Part shown: in pieces, positions 9,412 through 18,266 of the stretch | Layout of the letters: every line of letters starts with the position of its first letter | Numbering within the stretch: position 1 is the first letter of the stretch | Assembly: GCF_001877035.1 (NCBI RefSeq) | Contig: NZ_CP015756.1 | Location: 2,595,001-2,659,000 of the forward strand | Origin: Clostridium estertheticum subsp. estertheticum | Lineage (GTDB): Bacteria; Bacillota; Clostridia; Clostridiales; Clostridiaceae | Reading direction: 5' to 3' | Length of the DNA stretch: 64,000 nt | Program-made: the position numbers and the translations under genes | The notes under the pieces: generated by a model | What the model was told of the DNA's origin: nothing | Database searches by the model: none | Seen by the model: only the letters and a program-made list of their open reading frames with translations

Positions 9412-10137
9412 TTACATTTTATAATTATAAACCTCTATTCTAAAATTATTTTCTAATTTTATGTAATTTATCACTTTTTCAATCTTTATAATAGATAAAT
9501 CATTATTTTTTGACATACTCAAAGTGCTTTTTCTTATTTCTGATAATGCTGTTTTATAAATGTTTATTTTTTTATTATATCTATCTATCCTATTATTAAA
9601 ATCACGTTTCTCTTTTCTTATTTTATTTTTTCTATCATCACATTGTTTTATTTTTGTTTTTATACTTAACTCATTAGAATAATTAGAATAAGCTTTTTTA
9701 TATTCCCTAATAAATATTTTTTTGATGATTTTAAATTTTTCTCTACTCATAAAAATATTAAGTGCTCCATATAGTATTCTACTTTGTTGCTTTTCTTCAT
9801 TGAGATTATTCTCTAATTCCTTTATATAAAGTTTTAATTCTTCAATATTTCCCCTATTAACTTTTATCATATCTCCTAGTTCTATTTTATACTTTTTATT
9901 ATCCGCAATTCTAGATTTATTTAAATTTACACTTTCAATAAGTTTTTTTTTATTCACCTCTAAAGATTCACTCTTAAACTTTTGCATCTTAAATAGTTTG
10001 AATATGTCCATTCTATAATTAGTTAAGTTTTCAACTAACTTTTTTAATTCTTCTGATTTTTCTACAATAGAATCGCTCAAATCAAATTCCTTTACAATAG
10101 AACTAAATATAACATTATATTCTGATGTGAAAATCAT
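9412..10137 (-). CDS. Hypothetical coiled-coil protein
   Basis: The 241-residue protein is lysine- and glutamate-rich, with long heptad-like stretches across most of its length (for example IEELKLYIKELENNLNEEKQQ and KNKIRKEKRDFNNRIDRYNKK). There is no signal peptide or membrane segment and no recognised domain. The ATG is preceded by AAGGGGG. Base composition is very AT-rich even for this window. It may be a structural or spore-related protein, but nothing in the sequence decides this. Confidence 0.7.
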   Translation of the reverse strand: MIFTSEYNVIFSSIVKEFDLSDSIVEKSEELKKLVENLTNYRMDIFKLFKMQKFKSESLEVNKKKLIESVNLNKSRIADNKKYKIELGDMIKVNRGNIEELKLYIKELENNLNEEKQQSRILYGALNIFMSREKFKIIKKIFIREYKKAYSNYSNELSIKTKIKQCDDRKNKIRKEKRDFNNRIDRYNKKINIYKTALSEIRKSTLSMSKNNDLSIIKIEKVINYIKLENNFRIEVYNYKM

Positions 10138-10266
10138 AATTTAAAACCCCCTTATTAATAATATTAATTCTTGATTTTTTATTGATGTATACTTTTTTAA
10201 CTATGGGATATACTATTATTGTAGTCGACAAACAAACATTAAACTTATAGTAGGGAGATGTTAGTT

Positions 10267-10338
10267 ATGTTAAATAATAAATTATTTATAATTTTAGGCG
10301 CAGGCAGTATTGCTAGGGCTAAAAATGGGGACTACTAA
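10267..10338 (+). CDS. Putative 23-residue peptide
   Basis: A short frame encodes MLNNKLFIILGAGSIARAKN followed by GDY and a stop. A GTAGGGAG ribosome site lies at good spacing, and the frame is followed by a small hairpin (10343-10367) and a perfect 36-base terminator palindrome (10373-10408). It has a hydrophobic start, a glycine-rich middle and no recognised family. Length alone cannot prove coding; the ribosome site and terminator arrangement is the reason to list it. Confidence 0.4.
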   Translation: MLNNKLFIILGAGSIARAKNGDY

Positions 10339-10372
10339 TTAATTCTGTATGAAACTTAAAATACAGAGTAGT

Positions 10373-10408
10373 AAAGCCAATGATTATTTTAAAATAATCA
10401 TTGGCTTT
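10373..10408. terminator. Bidirectional terminator
   Basis: A perfect palindrome (AAAGCCAATGATTATTTT and its complement) lies 17 bases beyond the stop of the DEAD-box helicase gene on the reverse strand and 34 bases beyond the 23-residue frame on the forward strand. Confidence 0.85.
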
Positions 10409-10424
10409 ATGCTTTTTATTCTAT

Positions 10425-11699
10425 TTATCTTGTTGCTCCCGTGTTTTTAGATTGTGACCGTCCTTGCTGATTTCTTCCGTTTCGTCTGGCATAACCATTA
10501 GAACGTGATTTCCCAGTAGACACTTTCTTTGTATCATCCTTACTTGCTATTACTACTATATTACTAGCAGGATAAGGATGATCCTCTATTACTGGTATTG
10601 ATTTTTTTATAACCTTCTCAATATCCTTAAGAAATGGTTTTTCTTCTATATCACAAAACGATAATGCAATTCCACCTAGTCCTGCTCTGCCAGTTCTTCC
10701 TATCCTATGAACGTAGGTCTCTGGAATATTGGGTAAATCAAAATTAATTACATGAGATAGTTCATCAACGTCTATCCCTCTTGCTGCAATATCTGTAGCG
10801 ACGAGTACTCTTGTTATTCCCTGCTTGAAATTATTTAAAGCAAGCTGCCTCGCACTCTGTGATTTATTGCCATGTATAGCTTGAGCCTCTATACCTTCAT
10901 TGTTCAAATCCTTAGTGATTTTATTTGCTCCATGTTTTGTTCTTGAAAAGACTAAAGCAGAAACTATAGATTTATCTTTTAAGAGATGAATAAGCAATGA
11001 TTTTTTATCTTTTTTATCTACAAAATATACTGCTTGTTCAATAAGTTCTATAGTTGATGAAACAGGTGTTACTGCTACTTTAACTGGATTAACAAGAATA
11101 TTATCCACAAGCTTTGAGATTTCACCAGGCATAGTTGCTGAGAATAACATAGTCTGTCTAATCTTAGGCAATTGAGCTATTATTTTTTTTACATCACGTA
11201 AAAATCCCATATCAAGCATACGGTCTGCCTCATCAAGTACAAACATCTCAACATGATGTATGTTTATAAATTTCTGCTGCATAAGATCAAGTAATCTACC
11301 AGTGGTTGCAATTAAAATATCTACTCCATCTTTTAACGCATCAGTTTGTTTTTTTTGTGATACTCCTCCAAAAATTACAGTACTAGTAAGATTCATGTAC
11401 TTACCATACGAATCGAAACTTTCTCCAATTTGAATTGCAAGTTCTCTTGTAGGTGCGAGTATTAAAGCTTTAATATTTTTGGGTCCTTTTATAACCTTTT
11501 GTTTTCCACAAAGAATTTGTAGTATAGGAATAGCAAACGCTGCAGTTTTTCCAGTACCTGTTTGAGCACAACCTAGAAAATCTTTACCTTCTAATATGCT
11601 AGGAATTGATGCCTCTTGGATAGGTGTAGGTTCCACATATCCCTCATCATTTAATGCTTTTTTTATTGGTGTAATGAGATTTAAATCTTCGAATAACAT
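10425..11699 (-). CDS. DEAD-box ATP-dependent RNA helicase (RhlE/CshA type)
   Basis: All core helicase motifs are present: Q motif ([10 protein letters not shown]), I (AQTGTGKT), Ia (PTRELA), II (DEAD), III (SAT), V ([11 protein letters not shown]) and VI (HRIGRTGR). The roughly 45-residue basic C-terminal tail ([20 protein letters not shown]) is typical of RhlE-like enzymes that act on ribosome assembly or mRNA decay, often at low temperature. It is 424 residues long, with AAAGGAG before the ATG. The long upstream gap suggests a long, possibly cold-responsive leader. Confidence 0.95.
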   Translation of the reverse strand: MLFEDLNLITPIKKALNDEGYVEPTPIQEASIPSILEGKDFLGCAQTGTGKTAAFAIPILQILCGKQKVIKGPKNIKALILAPTRELAIQIGESFDSYGKYMNLTSTVIFGGVSQKKQTDALKDGVDILIATTGRLLDLMQQKFINIHHVEMFVLDEADRMLDMGFLRDVKKIIAQLPKIRQTMLFSATMPGEISKLVDNILVNPVKVAVTPVSSTIELIEQAVYFVDKKDKKSLLIHLLKDKSIVSALVFSRTKHGANKITKDLNNEGIEAQAIHGNKSQSARQLALNNFKQGITRVLVATDIAARGIDVDELSHVINFDLPNIPETYVHRIGRTGRAGLGGIALSFCDIEEKPFLKDIEKVIKKSIPVIEDHPYPASNIVVIASKDDTKKVSTGKSRSNGYARRNGRNQQGRSQSKNTGATR

Positions 11700-12147
11700 T
11701 TTTTCTCCTTTGGAAGTGGCTGTCTTGAACTTTAAATGTCACAAATCACTAATATCCTGTTATGAATCTTCTTGAAAATTGGAAACAACAACTTTCTTCC
11801 ATGATTATATTGCATCTAAGAAACCACCCTTTATTAGCGATATGAGCATATTTAGGCTGATTAATCTTCATTTAGCTCTGACTTTATAGGTCTTTGATAT
11901 ATAAATAAATATGTTTCATTTTTATCAACTTCAATTTTTAATTTTATAATTTAAATATTCGTAACACTCATATTTTTTAATTATAACATATTTCTACTCT
12001 TCTAGCTATTATTCTGATTTTTATAACCCATAATAGACAATAATAAGTTTTTTTAATTTTTTTCATATACTAATTTAAAATGAATATAAATGACGAATTA
12101 TCATAAACTACACTTATAAAATTTTATTTACAAAAGGAGACATTTTT
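11700..12147. promoter_or_regulatory. Long leader/promoter region of the DEAD-box helicase and SDR genes
   Basis: This 448-base divergent gap has no gene. On the reverse strand a TATAAT at 11980-11985 would give a leader of about 270 bases before the helicase ATG, but its -35 is poor. Long leaders are common on cold-inducible helicase and csp genes; that role here is inference. The SDR gene promoter must lie near 12060-12120, and no clear match was seen. Confidence 0.3.
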
Positions 12148-13017
12148 ATGAATGAAAGCTTTAATTTCCCCATGAGTATACCTAAGCAACACCAAGGTAA
12201 GCAACCAGGTTTTGAAACATTAATGAACCCAAGACCTATTTTTGAGGATCCAAATTGCATTGCTTCTGGAAAGTTAATGAATAAAGTTGCCCTAATCACA
12301 GGTGGTGATAGTGGAATTGGTAGAGCAGTTGCTCTTGCATATGCAAGAGAGGGTGCTGATATAGTCATAGTATATCTTAATGAACATGAAGATGCGGCAG
12401 AGACTAAAAAGCTTGTTGAATCAAAAGGTAGAAAGTGTATCTTGATTCCGGGAGATATTGGCGACGACACTTTCTGTGTAAATGCTGTCAGTCAAGCAAT
12501 AAAAGAATTAAATAAAATAGACATTCTTATAAATAACGCCGGAGAACAACATCCTCAAAACAGTATTGAAGATATTACAAAAGAGCAACTAGAGAGAACT
12601 TTTAAAACTAATATTTTTGGAATGTTTTATATGGTTAAAGCAACATTACCATATTTAAAAGAGGGAGCTACAATTATAAATACCTCATCAGTCACTGCCT
12701 ACAAGGGTCATAAATCATTAATTGATTACTCATCAACTAAAGGCGCGATAGCTACATTTACTCGTTCGCTCGCTCTTTCCCTTGCAAGTAGAAAGATACG
12801 GGTAAATGCAGTTGCTCCAGGCCCTATATGGACGCCACTTATCCCCTCATCTTTCAGTGATAGTGATGTTGGTGAATTTGGAAGTAATACACCTATGGGA
12901 AGACCTGGCCAGCCCGTTGAGCTTGCTGAAACATATTTGTTTTTAGCATCAAATGGTGCATCCTATATAAGTGGTGAAACTATTCACGTTAATGGTTGTA
13001 CTATTATAAATGGATAA
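12148..13017 (+). CDS. SDR-family NAD(P)-dependent oxidoreductase (YdaD/YhdF-like)
   Basis: The 289-residue protein has the classical short-chain dehydrogenase signatures: TGGDSGIGRAVA (cofactor loop), NNAG, catalytic YSSTKGA and a closing YISGETIHVNG. The N-terminal extension (FPMSIPKQHQGKQPGFETLM) marks the subgroup that includes general stress protein 39 of Bacillus and E. coli YghA. The substrate is not known. AAAAGGAG precedes the ATG. It is monocistronic, with a hairpin downstream. Confidence 0.88.
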   Translation: MNESFNFPMSIPKQHQGKQPGFETLMNPRPIFEDPNCIASGKLMNKVALITGGDSGIGRAVALAYAREGADIVIVYLNEHEDAAETKKLVESKGRKCILIPGDIGDDTFCVNAVSQAIKELNKIDILINNAGEQHPQNSIEDITKEQLERTFKTNIFGMFYMVKATLPYLKEGATIINTSSVTAYKGHKSLIDYSSTKGAIATFTRSLALSLASRKIRVNAVAPGPIWTPLIPSSFSDSDVGEFGSNTPMGRPGQPVELAETYLFLASNGASYISGETIHVNGCTIING

Positions 13018-13077
13018 TACATCCCACTAATCAATTAGCATAGTTTATATTATTTTCGTACTCAAAAATAAAAAACG

Positions 13078-13113
13078 AGAAAATAGACAGCAATTCTTTG
13101 CTGCCTATTTTCT
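13078..13113 (+). terminator. Terminator after the SDR gene
   Basis: Sixteen-base arms AGAAAATAGACAGCAA and TTGCTGCCTATTTTCT enclose a four-base loop. One internal mismatch is present and the T tail is weak. The rest of the 316-base gap (13018-13333) is AT-rich with no other feature recognised beyond the ribosome site of the next gene. Confidence 0.6.
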
Positions 13114-13333
13114 ATTAAATCATCTCTTTTAAATTTTCATTGCTTAATCATGTATTAATACATATAGACATATTTTTTTATATTTTGGAAAAATTCATGT
13201 ATTTTCTGTTAATATATCCACACATATAATAATAGCTCATTGGCAATTATATATAGCAAAAGTATTATTAAAAGTGATTTGACTTTTATAAATTTGTACT
13301 ATTAAATTATTTTTATAAAGGGGGAATTTCATC

Positions 13334-14269
13334 TTGAAAAAAACGCTTATTGTTACACTTATTGTAATCTTGCTTTTCAATATAGGAAATATATCAATAA
13401 CAGCTGCTGCAAATGATACAAACAAAAAAGAAAATAGCAATATATACGATGTAACAATGAAACAAGATATTTTATGCTTAATGATTGCTTATCCTGAATA
13501 CATTAAAAATATAGAGAAAAATAATGGTTATGTATATCTAAACATGAAATCAGGTAGAAAAATATGCTACGATGATAAAAAAGTAAAGAGCGTTCAAGAA
13601 AAACTTGTAAACCCAGACCTTCAAGACACTTTAGCTCAAATTTATCCTTTATCTCCTATTAGATGTGTTATGAGAGCAGATTTTGATCCAGGCCGTTATA
13701 GATCTTACGGGTTATTATCTGAAGTTTATGGTACATCAAAACAAGTCATAGAAAATAACCTTACAAAAGTTAATATTATTTACAATAATTATCAATTTAA
13801 CAAGTGCAATAACGCATCTAATTCATTAAAATCAGTTATGGAAGAATTAAAGCCTTTATTAAAAATGGACCAAAATTTGCGAAACTGTCTTTTACCTTGC
13901 AGCGGAACCTTTAATTATCGAGTAATTTCAGGTACTAATAGATTAAGTCCACATTCTTTTGGAATTGCTATTGATCTTGCCAGTGACAAAAGGGACTACT
14001 GGAAATGGTCTACCAAGGCTGCAGGGGAAAAAAGACTATCATCATATTCAACTGAACTTGTAAAAATCTTTGAAAAAAACAACTTTGTTTGGGGTGGTAA
14101 ATGGTCCCACTTTGATATTTTACATTTTGAGTATAGACCTGAAATAATTTTAAAAGCACGCTATTTTCCAAGTAGCAACGTTCTAAAAAAAACATGGTAT
14201 GAAGGCGCTCCAATACAAGAGGTTTCTATAAAAAATGCGATATATAAAATTGATTCATTAATAAAATAA
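13334..14269 (+). CDS. Secreted VanY-type D-Ala-D-Ala carboxypeptidase (peptidase M15)
   Basis: The protein has a signal peptide (residues 1-26, cut near SITAAAND). It carries the M15 zinc motif SPHSFGIAIDLASD and the second ligand region SHFDILHFEYRPE. Such enzymes trim stem peptides of peptidoglycan outside the cell. The start is a TTG preceded by AAAGGGGG. It is 311 residues long and leads a three-gene run with the amidase (gap 15 bases) and the coiled-coil gene, suggesting a shared cell-wall job. Confidence 0.86.
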   Translation: MKKTLIVTLIVILLFNIGNISITAAANDTNKKENSNIYDVTMKQDILCLMIAYPEYIKNIEKNNGYVYLNMKSGRKICYDDKKVKSVQEKLVNPDLQDTLAQIYPLSPIRCVMRADFDPGRYRSYGLLSEVYGTSKQVIENNLTKVNIIYNNYQFNKCNNASNSLKSVMEELKPLLKMDQNLRNCLLPCSGTFNYRVISGTNRLSPHSFGIAIDLASDKRDYWKWSTKAAGEKRLSSYSTELVKIFEKNNFVWGGKWSHFDILHFEYRPEIILKARYFPSSNVLKKTWYEGAPIQEVSIKNAIYKIDSLIK

Positions 14270-14284
14270 TAGGAGTATAATATT

Positions 14285-15391
14285 ATGAATTTACGTAAAA
14301 TTCAAAAATCACAATCATTCAAACTTAAATTACTTATATTTGTCATACTTCTTTTGTCAATGCAAGTATATATTAGTTATGCAAATGTTATTACTGATGA
14401 ATCAAAAAAAGAAGTAACTAATTATATAAACCAAATTTTTAAAAACAGAAATAAAGCTATATTAAATGGTGATTTAGAATTAATACAATCATTTTATAAT
14501 ATGGACACAAAATATGGCACCTGGGCATATGAGTATGAAAAGAAAAAAATGGATTACATTAACAATTGGGCTGAAAAACAAGGAATTAAATTTACGGATA
14601 TTGTTCCAACTTTAATTATAAAAAGAATTAAAGAAAACAATGGTAATTTTTCTATATATTTATTATGTTCAACTGAATACAAATATATATATATAGATGA
14701 ACCAAAGCTTGAAAACACATCAAGGATTGGAACATACCACAACTTGCAACTTATGAGTAAAGATGGTTCTTGGGTTATCTCTAAAGAATGGTACAAAGAC
14801 CCTTTCGCAAATTCTTTAGACCTAAGTAATATAAAAGCAGATTCAATAAAAGAATATATATTATTTCAAAAACGGAGAGATTTTAAAAACATAGGTCAAA
14901 GACGAATGGATACAGTAAAATATGCTGATAAATATTGTGGCGCTGCAAGCGATAGTGAGTATAAATATAACATGATTTATCGTGACTATAATCCTCAAGG
15001 TGGAGATTGTGCAAACTTTGCATCCCAAATTCTTTTTGAAGGAGGAAAATTTAGAAAAAATTCCACATGGAGTTCAGATAAAAACGGAGCAACAAAAGCT
15101 TGGCTTAATGCAGATAGCTTTAAAAGATATATTATATATAGCGGTAGAGGATCCGTAATTGCCTATGGAAGTTATGACAAAGTATATAAAGCTAGTTATA
15201 AATTACTGCCAGGTGATATTGTTGCTTATGAAAACAAAAATGATATTACTCACATTTCTGTTGTTACAGGGGCTGATTCAAGAGGATACTCTTTGGTTAG
15301 TTGCCATAATTCTGATAGAAGTAAAGTGCCTTGGGACCTTGGATGGAGTGATAAAAATATTAAATTTTGGTTGATTAAAGTTCACTTTTAA
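14285..15391 (+). CDS. Secreted amidase-domain protein (Amidase_6, putative cysteine hydrolase)
   Basis: An N-terminal hydrophobic signal (LKLLIFVILLLSMQVYISYA) is followed by a roughly 180-residue unassigned domain. The C-terminal half has the Amidase_6 pattern: YNPQGGDCANFASQILFEGG with the likely nucleophile Cys, AWLNADSF, GDIVAYENKNDITHISVV with a likely catalytic His, and SCHNSDR. The domain occurs in clostridial spore and cell-wall proteins. It is 368 residues with an ATAGGAG ribosome site. Its substrate is probably peptide or peptidoglycan, by inference from domain and neighbour. Confidence 0.83.
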   Translation: MNLRKIQKSQSFKLKLLIFVILLLSMQVYISYANVITDESKKEVTNYINQIFKNRNKAILNGDLELIQSFYNMDTKYGTWAYEYEKKKMDYINNWAEKQGIKFTDIVPTLIIKRIKENNGNFSIYLLCSTEYKYIYIDEPKLENTSRIGTYHNLQLMSKDGSWVISKEWYKDPFANSLDLSNIKADSIKEYILFQKRRDFKNIGQRRMDTVKYADKYCGAASDSEYKYNMIYRDYNPQGGDCANFASQILFEGGKFRKNSTWSSDKNGATKAWLNADSFKRYIIYSGRGSVIAYGSYDKVYKASYKLLPGDIVAYENKNDITHISVVTGADSRGYSLVSCHNSDRSKVPWDLGWSDKNIKFWLIKVHF

Positions 15392-15415
15392 TAAATTATA
15401 AGGAGATGAAATTAT

Positions 15416-15715
15416 ATGAAAACAGAAGAACAAATCAAATCAGAAGTAACAAGGCAAGTTATCGATAATATGAAAACCTCTTTAAATGATGAATTAACTG
15501 AAGTTGAAAAGGAATTTGAAGAAACTTATAAAAGTAAACTTGAACAGGAAATACAATACACTTTAGAACTCTCAGAGACTGGTCTTGCACATAATTCAAG
15601 TAAAACAATAAAAGTAGAAAACAAAAAGTTACTACAACAATTAGATAATATAAGAAGCGACAAAATTAAAGTTGAGAATAAAATAAAAACTTTAAATGAG
15701 TTTGAGAATATATAA
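15416..15715 (+). CDS. Small charged coiled-coil protein
   Basis: The 99-residue protein is almost wholly helical by composition, rich in Lys and Glu, with heptad-like spacing (LTEVEKEFEETYKSKLEQEI and KKLLQQLDNIRSDKIKVENK). It has no signal peptide or known domain. AAGGAG precedes the ATG, and it lies 24 bases after the amidase gene in what looks like one operon closed by the terminator at 15743. The role is unknown. Confidence 0.65.
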   Translation: MKTEEQIKSEVTRQVIDNMKTSLNDELTEVEKEFEETYKSKLEQEIQYTLELSETGLAHNSSKTIKVENKKLLQQLDNIRSDKIKVENKIKTLNEFENI

Positions 15716-15742
15716 ACCTAATAATCTTTTAGATCAGATTTA

Positions 15743-15783
15743 ACATAAGCCTATAAGTTTTATAGGCTTATGTATTTTTTTAT
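15743..15783 (+). terminator. Terminator of the VanY-amidase operon
   Basis: Arms ACATAAGCCTATA and TATAGGCTTATGT with a five-base loop are followed by ATTTTTTTATT on the forward strand. Confidence 0.88.
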
Positions 15784-15866
15784 TCTCTATATACAAAAAG
15801 TAACTCAGCTACCTATAATATATTTTTTCACTAAATTGAAATATATAAATTATCTTAAATACCCAA

Positions 15867-15896
15867 TTGACCAATTTAAGTCAAAAATGCTATTAT
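15867..15896 (+). promoter_or_regulatory. Probable promoter with inverted repeat before the FNR-like gene
   Basis: A TTGACC -35 and TATTAT -10 are separated by 18 bases. Overlapping the -35 is an inverted repeat TTGAC-N8-GTCAA (15867-15884), which could be an operator, perhaps for the regulator's own product. Confidence 0.5.
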
Positions 15897-15943
15897 GAAC
15901 TAAGTAATTGAAATATAAAAAATATTTGGTAGGTGATTAATCT

Positions 15944-16654
15944 ATGAGTCAGTGTAACTGTACTAGTTGTAATAACACTCTATGTGCGAAAAAAGTTCCC
16001 ATATTTTCTTCGCTCTCAGATGAGCAGATAAAAAAGATTGTAGATATGACGGGACATAATTCTTATGAAAAAGGAGACATCCTATGTCGAGAGGGAACGA
16101 AATCTGATACTTTATTTATAATTAATGAAGGTGGAGTAAAGATTTCAAAATTCACTAAAGATGGTAAGGAACAAATTGTTCACATTCTAACTAGTGGTGA
16201 CTTCTTTGGTGAACTAAGTCTTTTTAATGATAACGAGACTTATAATTTTAACGTTTACGCTATATCCGCACTAAAAATATGTACACTTACTAAGCAAAAC
16301 ATGGATGGAATTCTTATAAATAATCCTGAAATTTCTTTGAAATTACTTCAAGTAATTACAAAACGTTTAAATCAGACTGAAAATCTTGCTCAGAATCTTG
16401 CTACAAATGATGCTGAAATTAGAATTGCTTATATGATATTAGTATTTGCTGAAAAATATGGTGTTTCTACTGCTCATGGTCTTCAGGTTGAGTTACCTAT
16501 TAATCGAGAGGAGATGGCAAGTTATGTTGGGGTAACAAGAGAAACAATAAGCAGAAAGCTTAGTAAATTTGAAGATTTAGGGATTTTAGTTCATAAAGGT
16601 AATAAGCTATTAGTTATAAAGCAATTAGATATGTTAAAATCTTATGTGGAATAA
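15944..16654 (+). CDS. Crp/Fnr-family transcription regulator with FNR-type cysteines
   Basis: The 236-residue regulator has an N-terminal cysteine cluster (C4, C6, C9, C14) and a central cysteine (C113 in LKICTLTK). The central cysteine falls where E. coli FNR carries its fourth [4Fe-4S] ligand. The cyclic-nucleotide-like beta barrel (GDFFGELSLFND) and dimer helix follow, then a Crp-type helix-turn-helix (REEMASYVGVTRETISRKLSKFEDLGIL). This suggests an iron-sulfur sensor of oxygen or nitric oxide acting on DNA; ligand function is inferred from position. It is monocistronic. Confidence 0.88.
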   Translation: MSQCNCTSCNNTLCAKKVPIFSSLSDEQIKKIVDMTGHNSYEKGDILCREGTKSDTLFIINEGGVKISKFTKDGKEQIVHILTSGDFFGELSLFNDNETYNFNVYAISALKICTLTKQNMDGILINNPEISLKLLQVITKRLNQTENLAQNLATNDAEIRIAYMILVFAEKYGVSTAHGLQVELPINREEMASYVGVTRETISRKLSKFEDLGILVHKGNKLLVIKQLDMLKSYVE

Positions 16655-16778
16655 ATAATAACATTCCTTTACTACTCTAGTTGACTTATACTTTTTATTA
16701 TAGTATTATTTATTTTAGTAAATATATTATATTATGATATATTTATATTTTGTAATTGATAAGGAGAATTAACTTACC

Positions 16779-17225
16779 ATGAATATTTCTACTAAAGGAA
16801 GATACGGTTTAAGAGCAATGGTAGATATAGCTGTGCATTCATTTGGTGACTATATACCATTAAAAATTATTGCTGAAAGACAAGCAATTTCTGAAAATTA
16901 TTTGGAACAAGTTTTTTCAATACTTAGAAAAGCTAAACTAGTGAAAAGTGCGAGAGGATCACAAGGTGGTTATACCCTTTCAACTGAAGCATCAAAAATC
17001 ACAGTAGGCGAGGTTTTAAGAATACTTGAAGGTGACTTAAATATCGCAGGTGATGTTGATGGAGCCTCTGGTCTTGATAATAATATAAAGGTTTGTATAG
17101 ACACTATCGTATGGCAAGAAGTTAATAAACAAATTAATAAAGTTATGGATTCTGTAACTCTACAGGACCTAGTAGAAAAATATAAAAGTCTAAACTCAGA
17201 GTATACCCTAGACTTTATAATATAA
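16779..17225 (+). CDS. Rrf2-family transcription regulator
   Basis: The 148-residue protein begins with the Rrf2 winged helix (MNISTKGRYGLRAMVDIAVH, LEQVFSILRKAKLVKSARGSQGGY). It has only one cysteine (VCIDTIVW), so the three-cysteine cluster site of IscR or NsrR is missing. That makes it closer to CymR-like or uncharacterised members that may sense by protein contact. AAGGAG precedes the ATG. The hairpin at 17224-17274 ends the transcript. Confidence 0.9.
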   Translation: MNISTKGRYGLRAMVDIAVHSFGDYIPLKIIAERQAISENYLEQVFSILRKAKLVKSARGSQGGYTLSTEASKITVGEVLRILEGDLNIAGDVDGASGLDNNIKVCIDTIVWQEVNKQINKVMDSVTLQDLVEKYKSLNSEYTLDFII

Positions 17226-17274
17226 ATAAAGAATAATGGCACCTGTATTATACAAGTGTTGTTATTCTTTATTT
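17224..17274 (+). terminator. Terminator after the Rrf2 gene
   Basis: Outer arms AAATAAAGAATAA and TTATTCTTTATTT and an inner GGCAC/GTGTT pairing form a long hairpin that overlaps the Rrf2 stop region. Confidence 0.65.
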
Positions 17275-17405
17275 ATATTTATGACCATTTTATTATTTAA
17301 ATGCATATATTAATTCTTAAATATAATCATAATTTAAATGTTTAATCACCTTATAAGTTTACATTTCATATATTGAAATGCAAATGATAAAAAGGGAGAA
17401 CATAT

Positions 17406-18020
17406 ATGGAATTAATTTTATCTGCATTATCATTTAGTTTATCCTCTAACCTAGATAACGTAGTTATAGGAATTGCTTACGGAATAAAGAAAGTAAAAAT
17501 AGGGATAATTGCAAATCTTATAATAGCAATTGTAACATCTACAGCAACATTTTTATCTATGCTAATTGGGGTTTATATATCAGAATTTTTGCCTCGCACT
17601 GCAGCCAATGGAATAGGTGCTATTATTATTATTATTTTGGGATTATATTTTGTATCCCAAAGCATAATAAAGCTTGTTAATAATACGAAGTCAAAGGAAC
17701 TTGCCTTAAAAGATATCACTGATATGATAGAGTATGCTGAAAAATCAGACTTAGATAATTCTGGTGATATAAGCAATAAAGAAGCACTAATTATAGCATC
17801 TGGATTAACCTTTAATAATTTAGGAACAGGGATTGCCGCAAGTATAACAGGAGTTAGTATACAGTTTACAGTCATATCAACATTTATATTAAGTTTTCTT
17901 GCAATCAAATTTGGAGAAACCGCAGGTAATCATGTTTTGGGTAAAATTTTAGGTAAATTTGCCCCATTATTTTCAGGTATATTGCTAATATTACTTGGTA
18001 TTATTGAATTTATAAATTAA
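17406..18020 (+). CDS. ytaF: Sporulation membrane protein YtaF (MntP-like)
   Basis: The 204-residue membrane protein has about six hydrophobic segments in two related halves (SLSSNLDNVVIGIAYGIKK and LIIASGLTFNNLGTGIAASI). This is the arrangement of YtaF and the MntP manganese-exporter superfamily. The conserved Asn/Asp in the LDN and FNN stretches probably lines an ion path. YtaF is linked with sporulation in Bacillus; its substrate is not established. AAAGGGAG precedes the ATG. Confidence 0.88.
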   Translation: MELILSALSFSLSSNLDNVVIGIAYGIKKVKIGIIANLIIAIVTSTATFLSMLIGVYISEFLPRTAANGIGAIIIIILGLYFVSQSIIKLVNNTKSKELALKDITDMIEYAEKSDLDNSGDISNKEALIIASGLTFNNLGTGIAASITGVSIQFTVISTFILSFLAIKFGETAGNHVLGKILGKFAPLFSGILLILLGIIEFIN

Positions 18021-18088
18021 CATTTTTAAATTTATATAATATAGATTATTAGTAAATACTATTTGAAATATCCAAAACCATAAACAGA

Positions 18089-18123
18089 CCTAATACACTA
18101 TAAGATATTTATATTGTATTAGG
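18089..18123 (+). terminator. Possible terminator after ytaF
   Basis: Arms beginning CCTAATACA and ending TGTATTAGG form a stable hairpin with an AT-rich interior. The following bases lack a clear T run, so this may be a processing or regulatory hairpin instead. Confidence 0.4.
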
Positions 18124-18266
18124 TAAAATGAGATTATAAAATTTATTAGATAATCTTTCTCTCTTGGATTTATTTCAAGTAAATTATAATAAACATAGAT
18201 AATTATTGTTATTAAGAGTAAACTTAGGAATATAAACATTTATTGTTAAACAAAGGAGGAATAATT

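Noticed and set aside
11911-11930. ATGTTTCAT-like half site before the DEAD-box gene as a fourth regulon member
   Set aside because: It is a single half site with no sigma-54 promoter nearby, expected by chance in AT-rich DNA.
12114-12470. 118-residue frame opposite the SDR gene
   Set aside because: It is antisense to the conserved start of the dehydrogenase and has no recognisable domain.
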